64,000 bases of DNA from positions 62,001 through 126,000 of the forward strand of contig NZ_JBHSGG010000029.1 of the NCBI RefSeq assembly GCF_042654365.1, in the 5' to 3' direction. Shown in pieces: positions 17,752-28,250 of this stretch. The notes below the pieces were generated by a model that had not been told where the DNA came from, did no database searches, and saw nothing but the letters and a program-made list of their open reading frames with translations. A program made the translations under genes and the position numbers. Position 1 is the first letter of the stretch. Each line of letters starts with the position of its first letter. Origin of the DNA: Coralloluteibacterium thermophilum. Its GTDB lineage: Bacteria; Pseudomonadota; Gammaproteobacteria; Xanthomonadales; Xanthomonadaceae.

Positions 17752-18978
17752 ATGAGCATCGAAGTCAAAGTTCCCGTCCTGCCCGAGTCGGTCTCCGACG
17801 CCACCATCGCCGGCTGGCACAAGAAGGTGGGCGACGCGGTCAAGCGCGACGAGAACCTGGTGGACCTGGAGACCGACAAGGTGGTGCTGGAAGTGCCGTC
17901 GCCGGTCGACGGCGTGCTGCGCGAGCTCAAGGTGGCCGAGGGCGACACCGTCACCGGCCAGCAGGTCATCGCCGTGATCGAGGAAGGCGCCGCCGCCGAG
18001 GCCGCGCCCGCGGCGGCGAGCGAGAGCCAGGACAAGGGCCAGGCGCCGGCCCAGGCGGCCGACGAGGCCGCGCCCGCGAAGCAGGAGTCCGACGCGCGCG
18101 CGCAGCAGCCGGCCGCCAAGGGCGACACCTCCGGGCTCTCCCCCGCCGGCCGCCGCGTGGCCGAGCAGGAGGGCATCGACCCGAAGGACGTCTCCGGCAC
18201 CGGCCGTCGCGGCCAGGTGACCAAGGAGGACCTCATCAACTTCATCAAGGACGGCGGCCTGTCCACGCCGGGCGGCGCGCGGCCGGAGCAGCGCGTGCCG
18301 ATGACGCGCATCCGCCAGCGCATCGCCGAGCGCCTGATGCAGTCGAAGGAGTCGATCGCGATGCTGACCTCGTTCAACGAGGTCAACCTGTCGCAGGTCA
18401 TGGCGATGCGCAAGCAGCTCAACGAGCAGTTCGAGAAGACCCACGGCATCAAGCTGGGCTTCATGAGCTTCTTCGCCAAGGCGGCCGCGAACGCGCTGCA
18501 GCGCTTCCCGATCGTCAACGCCTCGGTCGACGGCAAGGACATCATCTACCACGGCTACGCCGACATCTCGATCGCGGTCTCGACCGACAAGGGCCTGGTG
18601 ACGCCGGTGCTGCGCAACGTCGAGTCGCAGAGCTTCGCCGAGATCGAGAAGAACATCGCCGCCTACGCCAAGAAGGCGCGCGACGGCAAGCTCGGCCTCG
18701 AGGACCTGCAGGGCGGCACCTTCACCATCACCAACGGCGGCACCTTCGGCTCGCTGATGTCCACGCCGATCGTGAACCCGCCGCAGTCGGCGATCCTGGG
18801 CATGCACGCGATCAAGGAGCGCCCGATCGCCGAGAACGGCCAGATCGTGATCGCGCCGATGATGTACATCGCGCTCTCCTACGACCACCGCATCATCGAC
18901 GGCAAGGACGCGGTGCAGTTCCTGGTCGACATCAAGAACCAGCTCGAGAACCCGCACCGCATGCTCGTGGGCCTCTGA
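17752..18978 (+). CDS. sucB: Dihydrolipoamide succinyltransferase (E2 of 2-oxoglutarate dehydrogenase)
   Basis: Carries the lipoyl arm and transfers succinyl to CoA. The 408-residue protein has one lipoyl domain (1-77, lipoyl Lys at about 43 in ETDKVVLEV), an Ala/Glu-rich flexible linker (about 78-120), a peripheral subunit-binding domain (SPAGRRVAEQEGIDPKDVSGTGRRG, about residues 127-151) and a catalytic core ending in LSYDHRIIDGKDAV with the active His and Asp. Lengths match sucB rather than aceF. It lies 51 bp after sucA; the intervening bases contain a weak ribosome site (AGGAAG). Confidence 0.97.
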   Translation: MSIEVKVPVLPESVSDATIAGWHKKVGDAVKRDENLVDLETDKVVLEVPSPVDGVLRELKVAEGDTVTGQQVIAVIEEGAAAEAAPAAASESQDKGQAPAQAADEAAPAKQESDARAQQPAAKGDTSGLSPAGRRVAEQEGIDPKDVSGTGRRGQVTKEDLINFIKDGGLSTPGGARPEQRVPMTRIRQRIAERLMQSKESIAMLTSFNEVNLSQVMAMRKQLNEQFEKTHGIKLGFMSFFAKAAANALQRFPIVNASVDGKDIIYHGYADISIAVSTDKGLVTPVLRNVESQSFAEIEKNIAAYAKKARDGKLGLEDLQGGTFTITNGGTFGSLMSTPIVNPPQSAILGMHAIKERPIAENGQIVIAPMMYIALSYDHRIIDGKDAVQFLVDIKNQLENPHRMLVGL

Positions 18979-19001
18979 GCCCGGACCTGCATCGTCGCGC
19001 C

Positions 19002-19063
19002 CATGCCCGCATCCGCGGGCATGAGCGTTTGAAGAACTCCGCCCGGGCGCGTCCCGGGCCTTT
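19002..19063 (+). terminator. Two hairpins between sucB and lpdA (attenuator-like)
   Basis: Two hairpins occupy the 100-bp gap. The first has a perfect 9-bp stem CATGCCCGC/GCGGGCATG (19002-19010 with 19015-19023, loop ATCC). The second has a 7-bp stem GCCCGGG/CCCGGGC (19041-19047 with 19053-19059) and ends in CTTTC. With few Ts they would be weak, so partial termination or mRNA stability control is more likely than a full stop. Confidence 0.4.
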
Positions 19064-19078
19064 CGCCAAGGAACCGCA

Positions 19079-20503
<1,425 letters not shown>

Positions 20504-20540
20504 GGGCGGCGGCGCCACGCGCCGGACCGCCCTTCGAGGA

Positions 20541-20564
20541 AGCCCCGGCCCTGCCGGGGCTTTC
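20541..20564 (+). terminator. Rho-independent terminator of the suc operon
   Basis: A perfect 9-bp stem AGCCCCGGC/GCCGGGGCT (20541-20549 with 20553-20561) with a 3-base loop is followed by TTCCGGTTTTCC, a T-rich run for this genome. It lies 38 bp after the lpdA stop. Confidence 0.75.
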
Positions 20565-20601
20565 CGGTTTTCCGGCCACGGCCGGTGCAAGGAGGAAGAA
20601 C

Positions 20602-21204
20602 ATGAGCGAACCGATGCGCAGCGTCTGCGTCTACTGCGGCTCGAACCCGGGACGCGCGCCGATCCATGCCGAGGCGGCGACGCGCTTCGGCGAAGCGCTC
20701 GCGGCGCGCGGGCTGGAACTGGTCTTCGGCGGCGGCCGCGTGGGCCTCATGGGCACGGTCGCCGACGCCGTGCTGCGCGCCGGCGGCCGCGCCTACGGCG
20801 TGATCCCGCGCCAGCTGGTCGAGGCCGAGGTCGCGCACACCGGGCTCACCGAGCTGCACGTGGTCGGCACCATGCACGAGCGCAAGACGAAGATGTTCGA
20901 GCGCGCGCAGGGCTTCGTCGCCCTGCCCGGCGGCTTCGGCACCATGGAGGAGATCTTCGAGGTGCTGACCTGGACCCAGCTCGGCATGCACGCGCGGCCC
21001 TGCGCCTTCCTCAACGTCGGCGGCTTCTACGACCACCTGCGGGCCATGCTCGACCACATGGTCGCCGAGGGCTTCCTCAAGGCCGAGCAGCGCGCCAACG
21101 TGTGGTTCGGCGACGACATCGAGGCGCTGCTCGCCTGGATGCAGGACTACCGCGTCGAGCCGATATCGAAGTGGATCGTGCCGCCCACGGCCGCGGAGGC
21201 CTGA
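20602..21204 (+). CDS. LOG family protein (cytokinin riboside monophosphate phosphoribohydrolase-like)
   Basis: A 200-residue Rossmann-fold protein of the LOG/TIGR00730 type, which cleaves N6-modified or plain nucleoside 5'-monophosphates to base and ribose 5-phosphate. Landmarks: VCVYCGSNPG at the start, FGGGRVGLMGTVADAVL, MHERKTKMF and the nucleotide-binding LPGGFGTMEEIFEVLTW. A strong AAGGAGG ribosome site supports the ATG. It follows the suc terminator and precedes pilH, and is probably a single-gene unit. The physiological substrate in bacteria is often unknown, so the reaction is a family inference. Confidence 0.92.
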   Translation: MSEPMRSVCVYCGSNPGRAPIHAEAATRFGEALAARGLELVFGGGRVGLMGTVADAVLRAGGRAYGVIPRQLVEAEVAHTGLTELHVVGTMHERKTKMFERAQGFVALPGGFGTMEEIFEVLTWTQLGMHARPCAFLNVGGFYDHLRAMLDHMVAEGFLKAEQRANVWFGDDIEALLAWMQDYRVEPISKWIVPPTAAEA

Positions 21205-21247
21205 GCCGCACCGTCCGCCGCCGTTTCGCCGCGCTGCGCGGCATCGG

Positions 21248-21253
21248 TACAAT
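21248..21253 (+). promoter_or_regulatory. Probable -10 element of pilH
   Basis: TACAAT at 21248-21253 lies about 60 bp upstream of the pilH ATG, with a weak TTTCGC (21224-21229) 18 bp further upstream. It is tentative because the -35 match is poor. Confidence 0.35.
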
Positions 21254-21314
21254 CGCGCACCGCGGCGCCCGGTGCGCCATCCCCCACCCCCACGGGCGCC
21301 CAAGGATCCTCTCA

Positions 21315-21704
21315 ATGGCACGCATCCTCATCGTCGACGACTCTCCATCCCAGCTTGCGGGCATGAAGCGCATCGTCGAGAAGCTCGGGCACGAAGCGCT
21401 GTCGGCCGAGGACGGGGCCGCGGGCGTCGAGGTGGCCAAGCGCGAGCTGCCCGACCTCATCCTCATGGACGTGGTGATGCCTAACCTCAACGGCTTCCAG
21501 GCGACCCGCTCGGTCGCCAAGGATCCGGCCACCGCGCACATCCCGGTGGTGCTGGTGACGACCAAGGACCAGGAGACCGACAAGGTCTGGGGCATGCGCC
21601 AGGGCGCCAAGGCCTACATCACCAAGCCCTTCAACGAGGCGCAGCTGACCGAGGTCATCGCCTCGCTGCTGCCGCAGGCCGACGCGCCGCCCGCGGCCGG
21701 CTGA
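21315..21704 (+). CDS. pilH: Twitching-motility response regulator
   Basis: A single-domain CheY-like receiver of 129 residues, acting in the Chp/Pil chemotaxis-like system of type IV pili. Receiver residues are in place: acidic pair D8-D9, phospho-acceptor D52 in LILMDVVMPNLNG, Thr in VVLVTTKDQETDKVWG and the conserved Lys in YITKPF. The segment VTTKDQETDKVWGMRQGA is diagnostic of PilH rather than CheY or PilG. It ends with a short alanine/proline tail. The rest of the pil/chp genes are not in the window, so this is an orphan copy here. RBS is weak (CAAGGATC). Confidence 0.93.
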   Translation: MARILIVDDSPSQLAGMKRIVEKLGHEALSAEDGAAGVEVAKRELPDLILMDVVMPNLNGFQATRSVAKDPATAHIPVVLVTTKDQETDKVWGMRQGAKAYITKPFNEAQLTEVIASLLPQADAPPAAG

Positions 21705-22189
21705 GCCCCTGGGCGAGGAGCGAACGAAGGGGAGTGGGGAAACGAGGGGAAACAGCCCCCGCGCTCGTCCCACTCCTCCTCGCTTCTCGTTCCGCACCTC
21801 GGTCCGCAACACTGCATTGCGGGCGACCCTTTGACGCATCGCAACACGCGTGGGATCAATAACGACCTCTTCACCTGCGTCGTTCCGATCGCGTGAGCAC
21901 TCTCCGGCCGTCATTGCGCACATCCCGCCGTCGCCGCGACGCGGCGCGCGCCCTGCCGGCGCGACGCAGGCCGCACGCGCCGCGCTGTGCCCACGCCGCC
22001 CGCGCCGCGCACTACACCGACACGCTCTGTAGTCGGCGCGCAGGCTGAGCCCTGCGCGGCCGGTCCGCGGCGCTCCGCCGCCGCCCGGCTCCCCTCCCCC
22101 TTCCGACGCTCCCGTTCCCCGCCGCCGACGCGGCGCGGGCCGCCGTGCCGCACGCCTGCGCCGGCCCTCCCTCTCCGAGACGCTCCTCC
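21705..22189. other. Intergenic region before the TonB receptor, contains one dispersed repeat copy
   Basis: No gene is visible in these 485 bp. The left third (about 21711-21800) is a GAGGAG-rich imperfect palindrome related to the repeat at 41692-41782. The middle has AT-richer bases (about 21810-21870) that could hold the receptor promoter, but I see no box close to consensus. The right part is pyrimidine-rich leader. Confidence 0.6.
21711..21800. repeat. Dispersed GAGGAG/CGAGGA repeat, copy 1
   Basis: An imperfect palindrome. The 17-mer at 21777-21793, read on the minus strand as GGAACGAGAAGCGAGGA, matches 16 of 17 bases in the copy at 41707-41723. Internal arms GGAGTGGG..CGAG and CTCG..CCCACTCC pair. 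It lies after pilH and is in the opposite orientation to the other copy. Confidence 0.6.
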
Positions 22190-24847
22190 ATGTCCCCATC
22201 CCGCTCCGCCCGCCGCCCCTCGCCCGCCCTCCTGTTCGCCGCCGTCGTCGCGGCCCTCGCCACGCAGGCGCACGCCCGCCAGGCGCCCGACCCGGACGGC
22301 GCCGTGCGCCTGCGCGCGGTCACCGTGACCGGCTCGAACATCCGCCGCGCCGACGCCGAGGACGCCAATCCCGTGCAGGTGCTGGAACGCGCGGAGATCG
22401 AGCGCTCCGGCAAGCAGACCGTCGCCGACCTGGTCCGCTCGATCTCGGCCAACACCGGCAACGCGTTCAACGAGACCAACAACAGCGGCTGGTCGTCGGG
22501 TGCCGCCGGCATCGGCCTGCGCGGCCTGTCGCAGAAGAACACCCTGGTCCTGCTCGACGGCCGCCGCGTCGCCAACTACGGCTTCCCCACCGGCGGCCTC
22601 TCGGACACCTTCGTCAACCTCAACGCCCTGCCCCTGGTCGCGGTCGAGCGCATCGAGGTGCTCAAGGACGGCGCGTCCGCGGTGTACGGCTCGGACGCGG
22701 TGGCCGGAGTCATCAACATCATCACCCGCCGCGACGTGGACGGGATCGAGATCGGCGGCAGCCTGGGCACCTCGCACGAGGGCGGGCTCGACGAGCGCCG
22801 CTTCAAGCTGGTCGGCGGCCGCGGCGACCTGGCCGGCGACGGCTACAGCGTCGTCTACAGCCTGGAGGGCTACCAGCGCGAACGGCTCGACCAGCACGAG
22901 CGAGCGCTGACCCGCAGCGGCATCTACGACGACTTCCCCGGCGGCGGCTGGAACGGGTGGTCGGCCAAGGGGGCGCGCCTGCTCGGTGCGAACGGCGAGT
23001 CGATCCCGCTGCTGGACGCCGCCGGCAACTGCCCCGCCGGCACGACCCTCGTGCCCAGCGCGCCCATCGACGGGCGTGCCGGCGACACCTGCGGCTTCAA
23101 CCTCGCGCCCTACACCACGCTGTACCCGGGCACCGAGCGCTACCAGGGCTTCTTCAGCGGCACGGCCACGCTCGGCGACAGCGTCGAGGGCTTCTTCCAG
23201 GCGCTCTACAGCGAGCTGCGCGGCGACTCGATCTTCGGTTCCAGCCCCTACTTCACGCTGGAAGCGGGGCGCTTCGCGCTCGACGCGGAGACCGGGCTCG
23301 CCGAGCCGGTGCCGGCCATCCTGCCGGCCGGCAACCCGTACAACCCCTACGGCGTGGACATGCCCATCGAGTACACCTTCTTCGACCTCGGGCAGTCGCT
23401 GAAGGTCAACGACTCGCGGCTCTACCGCTTCGTCGGCGGGCTGCGCGGCTACGGCGAGCGCTGGAACTGGGAGAGCGCGGTCTTCACCTCGCGCAGCGTC
23501 GAGAAGGAGGTCGTGCGCGCCGGCTTCGCCAACCGCTGGGCGCTGTACGACGCGCTCGCCGACGGCGGCTACGACCTGCTCGACCCCGGCGCGACGCCGC
23601 AGGCGGTGATCGACGCGATCAACCTCTCGACCCTGCGCCCGGCCGAGTCCAGCCTGACCGGCATCGACGTCAGGATCGACGGCGACCTGGGCAGCCTGCC
23701 CGCAGGCACGGTGGGCTTCGCAGCGGGCGCCGAGCTGCGCCGGGAGACCCTGGAGTCGCGCAATCCGTGGCAGATCGACGCCGGCCTGCAGGTGCGTCCC
23801 GCGATCGCCGAGGTCGACGGCGAACGCACGGTCGCCGCCGCCTACGCCGAGGCCGCGATCCCGCTCGCGTCCGCGCTGGAACTGCAGGTCGCCGGGCGCG
23901 GCGACCACTACGACGACTTCGGCAGCGCCTTCTCGCCCAAGCTCGGCCTGCGCTGGCAGCCGCTCGACAGCCTCCTCGTCCGCGCCGCCTGGTCGCGCGG
24001 GTTCCGCGCGCCCTCGCTGTCGGAGAACTCGGCCAGCACCAACATCTCCTACGGCTCGGTGGTCGATCCCTACGACCCGGACCTCCCGGACTCGGTGCAG
24101 CGTCCGACCTTCTTCACGGTGGGCAACGCCGCGCTCGATCCCGAACGCACCCGCAGCATCAACGCCGGCATCGTGTTCTCGCCGACCGAGGCCACCAGCA
24201 TCAGCCTCGACTACTACAGGCTGGAACTGGACAACCTCATCGGCACCTCCAACACCACGACCCTGGTGCGCGAGAACGATCCCGACGTGGTGATCCGCGA
24301 CGCCGACGGTCGCCTGGTGGCGATCCGCAACAGCTACCAGAACCTCACCGAACTGCGCACCTCCGGCTTCGACGCCGAGCTGAGCCATCGCGTGGCGACC
24401 GCGGGCGCAGGCGAATTCCGCGTCTCCAGCGTGTTCACCCACGTCCGCGACTACCGCCGGCCGGCGACCGTGGGCGGGCCGCTGGTGGACTACGCCGGCA
24501 ACAACCGCGGGCCGGCGCTGCCGCGGAACAAGGCCACCACCACGCTCGGCTGGCGCCTCGGCGACCTCGACACCGCCCTGACCTGGTACCACACCGCGGG
24601 CTACGACCAGTACGCGGTCAGCGGCGCCGAGGTACCGGCGCGGGTGCCCTCGCACGACCAGTTCGACCTGTACGTCGGCTGGTCCGGGATCGCGAACCTC
24701 GACCTCTACGCCAAGGTCCAGAACGTCACCGACCGTGCACCGCCCTACGACCCCTCGGGCTTCAGCGGGCTGCGCATCCCCTACAACCTGAGCCAGTACG
24801 ACCTGCGCGGGCGCTACTTCACGCTCGGCTTCGACTACCGCTTCTGA
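22190..24847 (+). CDS. TonB-dependent outer-membrane receptor
   Basis: An 885-residue outer-membrane active transporter. Signal peptide residues 1-29 end ATQAHA. The plug domain (about 40-180) has VTVTGSNIRRADAEDANPV near the TonB-box region, then TVADLVRSISANTG, LRGLSQKNTLVLLDGRRV and VERIEVLKDGASAVYGSDAVAGVINI. The 22-strand barrel follows and ends in aromatic TLGFDYRF, the C-terminal outer-membrane signature. The pattern is of Xanthomonas/Caulobacter-type receptors of unknown substrate. No ExbBD or TonB gene is nearby. An M14 peptidase gene follows 86 bp downstream on the same strand. Confidence 0.94.
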   Translation: MSPSRSARRPSPALLFAAVVAALATQAHARQAPDPDGAVRLRAVTVTGSNIRRADAEDANPVQVLERAEIERSGKQTVADLVRSISANTGNAFNETNNSGWSSGAAGIGLRGLSQKNTLVLLDGRRVANYGFPTGGLSDTFVNLNALPLVAVERIEVLKDGASAVYGSDAVAGVINIITRRDVDGIEIGGSLGTSHEGGLDERRFKLVGGRGDLAGDGYSVVYSLEGYQRERLDQHERALTRSGIYDDFPGGGWNGWSAKGARLLGANGESIPLLDAAGNCPAGTTLVPSAPIDGRAGDTCGFNLAPYTTLYPGTERYQGFFSGTATLGDSVEGFFQALYSELRGDSIFGSSPYFTLEAGRFALDAETGLAEPVPAILPAGNPYNPYGVDMPIEYTFFDLGQSLKVNDSRLYRFVGGLRGYGERWNWESAVFTSRSVEKEVVRAGFANRWALYDALADGGYDLLDPGATPQAVIDAINLSTLRPAESSLTGIDVRIDGDLGSLPAGTVGFAAGAELRRETLESRNPWQIDAGLQVRPAIAEVDGERTVAAAYAEAAIPLASALELQVAGRGDHYDDFGSAFSPKLGLRWQPLDSLLVRAAWSRGFRAPSLSENSASTNISYGSVVDPYDPDLPDSVQRPTFFTVGNAALDPERTRSINAGIVFSPTEATSISLDYYRLELDNLIGTSNTTTLVRENDPDVVIRDADGRLVAIRNSYQNLTELRTSGFDAELSHRVATAGAGEFRVSSVFTHVRDYRRPATVGGPLVDYAGNNRGPALPRNKATTTLGWRLGDLDTALTWYHTAGYDQYAVSGAEVPARVPSHDQFDLYVGWSGIANLDLYAKVQNVTDRAPPYDPSGFSGLRIPYNLSQYDLRGRYFTLGFDYRF

Positions 24848-24932
24848 GCGCACGCTCCGGAGTGCCCCGCCCGGCGGGCCGACGACGCGGCCCGCCCGCC
24901 ATGCTCCCGCCACGCCCCAGCAAGGAACCTCC

Positions 24933-27518
24933 ATGCCCCACCGCGGCCGCTGCGCGCCCGTCCTCGCCGTCCTCGCCCTCCTGCTCCTGCTCGCCGCCAA
25001 CGCGACGGCGGCGCCGCTGGACTACTACCTCCCGGAGACCGACGCGGCCGACCTCGATCCCGCCATCCCCAGCCCCGAGGCCTTTCTCGGCTACCCGATC
25101 GGCACGCACTACACCCGCCACGACCGCCTGGTCGCCTACTTCGAGGCGCTGGCGGAGGCGTCGGAGGCGGTCGCGGTGGAGCGGGTCGGCGAGAGCTACG
25201 AGCGGCGGCCGCTGATCGCGGTGACCATCACCTCGCCGCGCAACCATGCCCGCCTCGACGCGATCCGGGCGCAGCGCGCGACGGTGCTCGATCCCGACGC
25301 CCCCGCACCCGCCGCCGACGCGCCGGTGGTAGTCCTGCTCGGCTACAGCGTGCACGGCAACGAGACCTCGGGCGCGGAGGCGGCACTGCTGACCGCCTAC
25401 ACCCTCGCCGCCAGCCGCAACGCCGAGACCCGACGCTGGCTGGAGCAGGCCGTGGTGATCATCGACCCAGCCCAGAACCCGGACGGCCGCGACCGCAGCG
25501 CCTCCTGGCACAACGCCTACGGCGGCGTGCCGGCGGTCGCCGACCCGAACGACATCGACCACCAGCAGGCCTTTCCCGGCGGCCGCACCAACCACTACTT
25601 CACCGACCTCAACCGCGACTGGCTCGCCATCGCGCAGCAGGAGACGCCGCCGCGCATCGAGGTCTTCCACCGCTGGTACCCGCACGTCCACATCGACTTC
25701 CACGAGATGGGATCCGGCAGCACCTACTACTTCGAGCCCTCGCCCGCGAGCATGCACAGCCCGCTGATCCCACAGGCCTCCTACGACTTCAACGCCACCC
25801 TCGCCCGCTACCACGCCGAGGCGCTCGACGCGATCGGCTCGCTGTACTACACGGGCGAGAACTTCGACAACTTCTCGCCCGTCTACGGCTCGACCTACCC
25901 GGACTTCCACGGCGGCGTCGGCGTCACCGTCGAGCAGGCCAGCTCGCGCGGACTCGCGCAGGAGACCGACTCCGGCGTGCTGACCTTCCCGTTCACCATT
26001 CGCAACCAGGTGCGGATCGGGCTGGCCTCGGTGCGCGGTGCGGTGGCCGAACGCGAGGGCCTGTTCGCGCTGCAGCGCGACTTCTACCGTTCCGCCCTGC
26101 GGCAGGCGCGCGCGCATCCGGCACGCGCCTTCGTGTTCGGCGACGCGGACGACCCCACCCTGACCCGGCGCCTGCTCGAACTGCTGCTGCGCCACCGCAT
26201 CCGCGTGCACGCACTGGATGCCGACGTCTCTCTGGACGGCATCCGCTTCGCCGCGGGCAGCGCCTACGTGGTGCCGGCGGAACAGCCGCAGTTCCGCCTG
26301 GTGCACGCCATCTTCGAGGAGACCCCGGAGGTGCAGGGCGCGGTCTACGGAAGCACCTCCTACGCCATTGCCCACGCCTATGGCCTGCCCTTCGCACGCG
26401 CGCGGCGCGCGGTCGCGGCCGGAACCCGGGTGACGGCGCTGCCGCCGGCCGCCCCGGGCGGCGTCGCCGGCGGTCCGGCGCGCTACGCCTACGCGCTCGA
26501 ATGGCGCGACACGGCCGCCCCCCGCGCGCTCCGCATCCTTCTGGAACGCGGCGTGCGCGTGCGCGCCGCGTTCGCGCCGTTCGCCGCACGCACCGCCGCG
26601 GGCGAGCGCCGCTTCGGCCACGGCTCGCTGGTGGTGCCCGTCGCAGGCCAGGACCTCGACGGCGCGGCCCTGCTGCGGGCGCTGGAAGAGGCCGGCGCCG
26701 AGGCCGGCGTCACCTTCCACGCGCTGGCCACCGGCCTCAATCCGGAGGGCGTGGACCTCGGCAGCGACCGCATCCGCCCGCTGCGGGCGCCGTCGGTGGC
26801 GCTGGTGATGGGCCGCGGCGTCAACGCGACCGAGATCGGCTCGACCTGGTTCCTGCTGGAACGGCGCCTCGGCATGCCAGCGACCCGCCTCGACCCCGCG
26901 CAGCTCGCGCGGGTCCCGCTGCAGCGCTACACCCACCTGGTGCTCGCCAGCGGCGACTACGGCGACTGGAGCGCCGCCACGGTGGACGCGGTGAAGCGCT
27001 GGGTCGCCGCCGGCGGCACCCTGGTGACCTACGGCAGCGGATCGAGGTGGGCGGTCGAGCAGGGTCTCGCCGAGGGCGTACTCCTGCGCGAACCGGAGGC
27101 GCTCCCGTCCGCGCGCCGCGACTTCGGAGAACAGCGCGACGCCCACGCCGCCGAACGCATCGCCGGGAACCTCCTCTCCGCCGATGCCGACCCCAGCCAT
27201 CCGCTCGCCTTCGGCGTGCCGCAGCGGCGGATCTTCGTCAACAAGGACAGCGACGTGGTGCCGCTGCCGGTCGCCAACCCCTACGCGACCGCGGTACGTA
27301 TCGACGACGCGCCCCTGGTCAACGGCTACCTGTCAGAGCGCCAGCGCGCACGGCTGGGCGGCGGCGCCTACCTGCAGGTGGTGGATGCCGGGCGCGGCCG
27401 CGTGGTGCTGTTCTCCGACGATCCCGCGCACCGCAAGTACTGGCACGGCACCGAGCGGCTGCTGGTCAACGCGCTGTACTTCGCGGACCACCTCGCGACG
27501 AGCCCGGGGCGCCGCTGA
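24933..27518 (+). CDS. Secreted M14-family zinc carboxypeptidase with GATase-like C-terminal domain
   Basis: An 861-residue exported protein; signal peptide residues 1-27. The M14 domain (about 50-350) has the zinc ligands H141 and E144 in HGNETSGAE and H257 in DFHEMGSG, the substrate-binding NPDGRDR (about 182) and LNRDW. From about 400 to 861 it has a large second part; the stretch around 625-700 (VALVMGRGVNATEIGSTW and LVLASGDYGDW) resembles the class I amidotransferase-like domain common in this group. Likely releases amino acids or modifies cell-wall or dietary peptides in the periplasm or outside. Its neighbour, the TonB receptor, could take up products. Confidence 0.92.
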   Translation: MPHRGRCAPVLAVLALLLLLAANATAAPLDYYLPETDAADLDPAIPSPEAFLGYPIGTHYTRHDRLVAYFEALAEASEAVAVERVGESYERRPLIAVTITSPRNHARLDAIRAQRATVLDPDAPAPAADAPVVVLLGYSVHGNETSGAEAALLTAYTLAASRNAETRRWLEQAVVIIDPAQNPDGRDRSASWHNAYGGVPAVADPNDIDHQQAFPGGRTNHYFTDLNRDWLAIAQQETPPRIEVFHRWYPHVHIDFHEMGSGSTYYFEPSPASMHSPLIPQASYDFNATLARYHAEALDAIGSLYYTGENFDNFSPVYGSTYPDFHGGVGVTVEQASSRGLAQETDSGVLTFPFTIRNQVRIGLASVRGAVAEREGLFALQRDFYRSALRQARAHPARAFVFGDADDPTLTRRLLELLLRHRIRVHALDADVSLDGIRFAAGSAYVVPAEQPQFRLVHAIFEETPEVQGAVYGSTSYAIAHAYGLPFARARRAVAAGTRVTALPPAAPGGVAGGPARYAYALEWRDTAAPRALRILLERGVRVRAAFAPFAARTAAGERRFGHGSLVVPVAGQDLDGAALLRALEEAGAEAGVTFHALATGLNPEGVDLGSDRIRPLRAPSVALVMGRGVNATEIGSTWFLLERRLGMPATRLDPAQLARVPLQRYTHLVLASGDYGDWSAATVDAVKRWVAAGGTLVTYGSGSRWAVEQGLAEGVLLREPEALPSARRDFGEQRDAHAAERIAGNLLSADADPSHPLAFGVPQRRIFVNKDSDVVPLPVANPYATAVRIDDAPLVNGYLSERQRARLGGGAYLQVVDAGRGRVVLFSDDPAHRKYWHGTERLLVNALYFADHLATSPGRR

Positions 27519-27585
27519 GGACAGGCGCCGCGGACGCGGGACGGGCGCACGCGGTAAGGGACGGCAGGGCCTCTCCTGCCCCATC

Positions 27586-28227
27586 ATGCGCGGGCGCCGC
27601 TCCGGCCGCCCGCGTTCCGCCCCCCAACGAGCCCATTCCTTGGACCCCGCCGCCCTCGTCGCCCTCTTCGGCTATCCCGCGCTCTTCCTCGCCGGCCTCG
27701 TCGAGGGCGAGGCCGCCCTCGTCGCCGGCGGCTACCTCGCCCAGGCCGGGCGGCTCGATCCCTTCGCCGTGTTCGCCTGCGGCTATGCCGCCGCACTGGT
27801 CTCGGACAACCTCTACTTCACCCTGGGCCGCCGCTACGGCGGGCGCATGCTCGGCCGCCTGCCGCGACTGCAGGCACCGGTCGGGCGCGCGCTGGAGATG
27901 CTGGGGCGGCGCCCGACCCTGGTGATCCTCGGCATGCGCTTCCTGTGGGGCCTGCGCACCGCGCTGCCCTTCGCCATCGGGATGAGCAGGGTGTCGCGCC
28001 GGCGCTTCCTCGCGCTCGACATGCTCTCAGGGGCGGTCTGGGCGGCGGTGTTCACCGCCGTCGGCTACGGGCTCGCCAATGCGCTCGAAGCCTACGTGGA
28101 CGATCTCGTCCACCACTGGGTGGCGGTGCTCGCCGCGCTGCTGGTGGCGGCGACCAGCGCGTACGCACTGCTGCGCTGGCGCCGGCTGCGCAGGCGCGGC
28201 CGCGACGCGCTGACGGCGGCCGACTGA
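27586..28227 (+). CDS. DedA-family membrane protein
   Basis: A 213-residue inner-membrane protein of the DedA/SNARE-associated family, linked to undecaprenyl-phosphate or phospholipid recycling. Landmarks: FLAGLVEGEAALVAGGYLA at the N-terminus (the family's acidic re-entrant motif), the conserved FLWGLRTALPFAIGMSRV segment (basic residue R in loop) and about four to five membrane segments, ending in a basic tail. The start is uncertain: an ATG at 27586 gives a 19-residue basic lead, while a TTG at 27640 starts directly at the hydrophobic part; neither has a good ribosome site. I took the ATG. Confidence 0.85.
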   Translation: MRGRRSGRPRSAPQRAHSLDPAALVALFGYPALFLAGLVEGEAALVAGGYLAQAGRLDPFAVFACGYAAALVSDNLYFTLGRRYGGRMLGRLPRLQAPVGRALEMLGRRPTLVILGMRFLWGLRTALPFAIGMSRVSRRRFLALDMLSGAVWAAVFTAVGYGLANALEAYVDDLVHHWVAVLAALLVAATSAYALLRWRRLRRRGRDALTAAD

Positions 28228-28250
28228 GGCCGCCGCTCCGCTCCGTCCCG

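Noticed and set aside
21911..25000. A 1029-aa minus-strand frame
   Set aside because: It is antisense to the TonB receptor gene and shows no domain.
27640..27642. TTG as the DedA start
   Set aside because: Not excluded, but no ribosome site supports it over the ATG at 27586; mentioned as the alternative.
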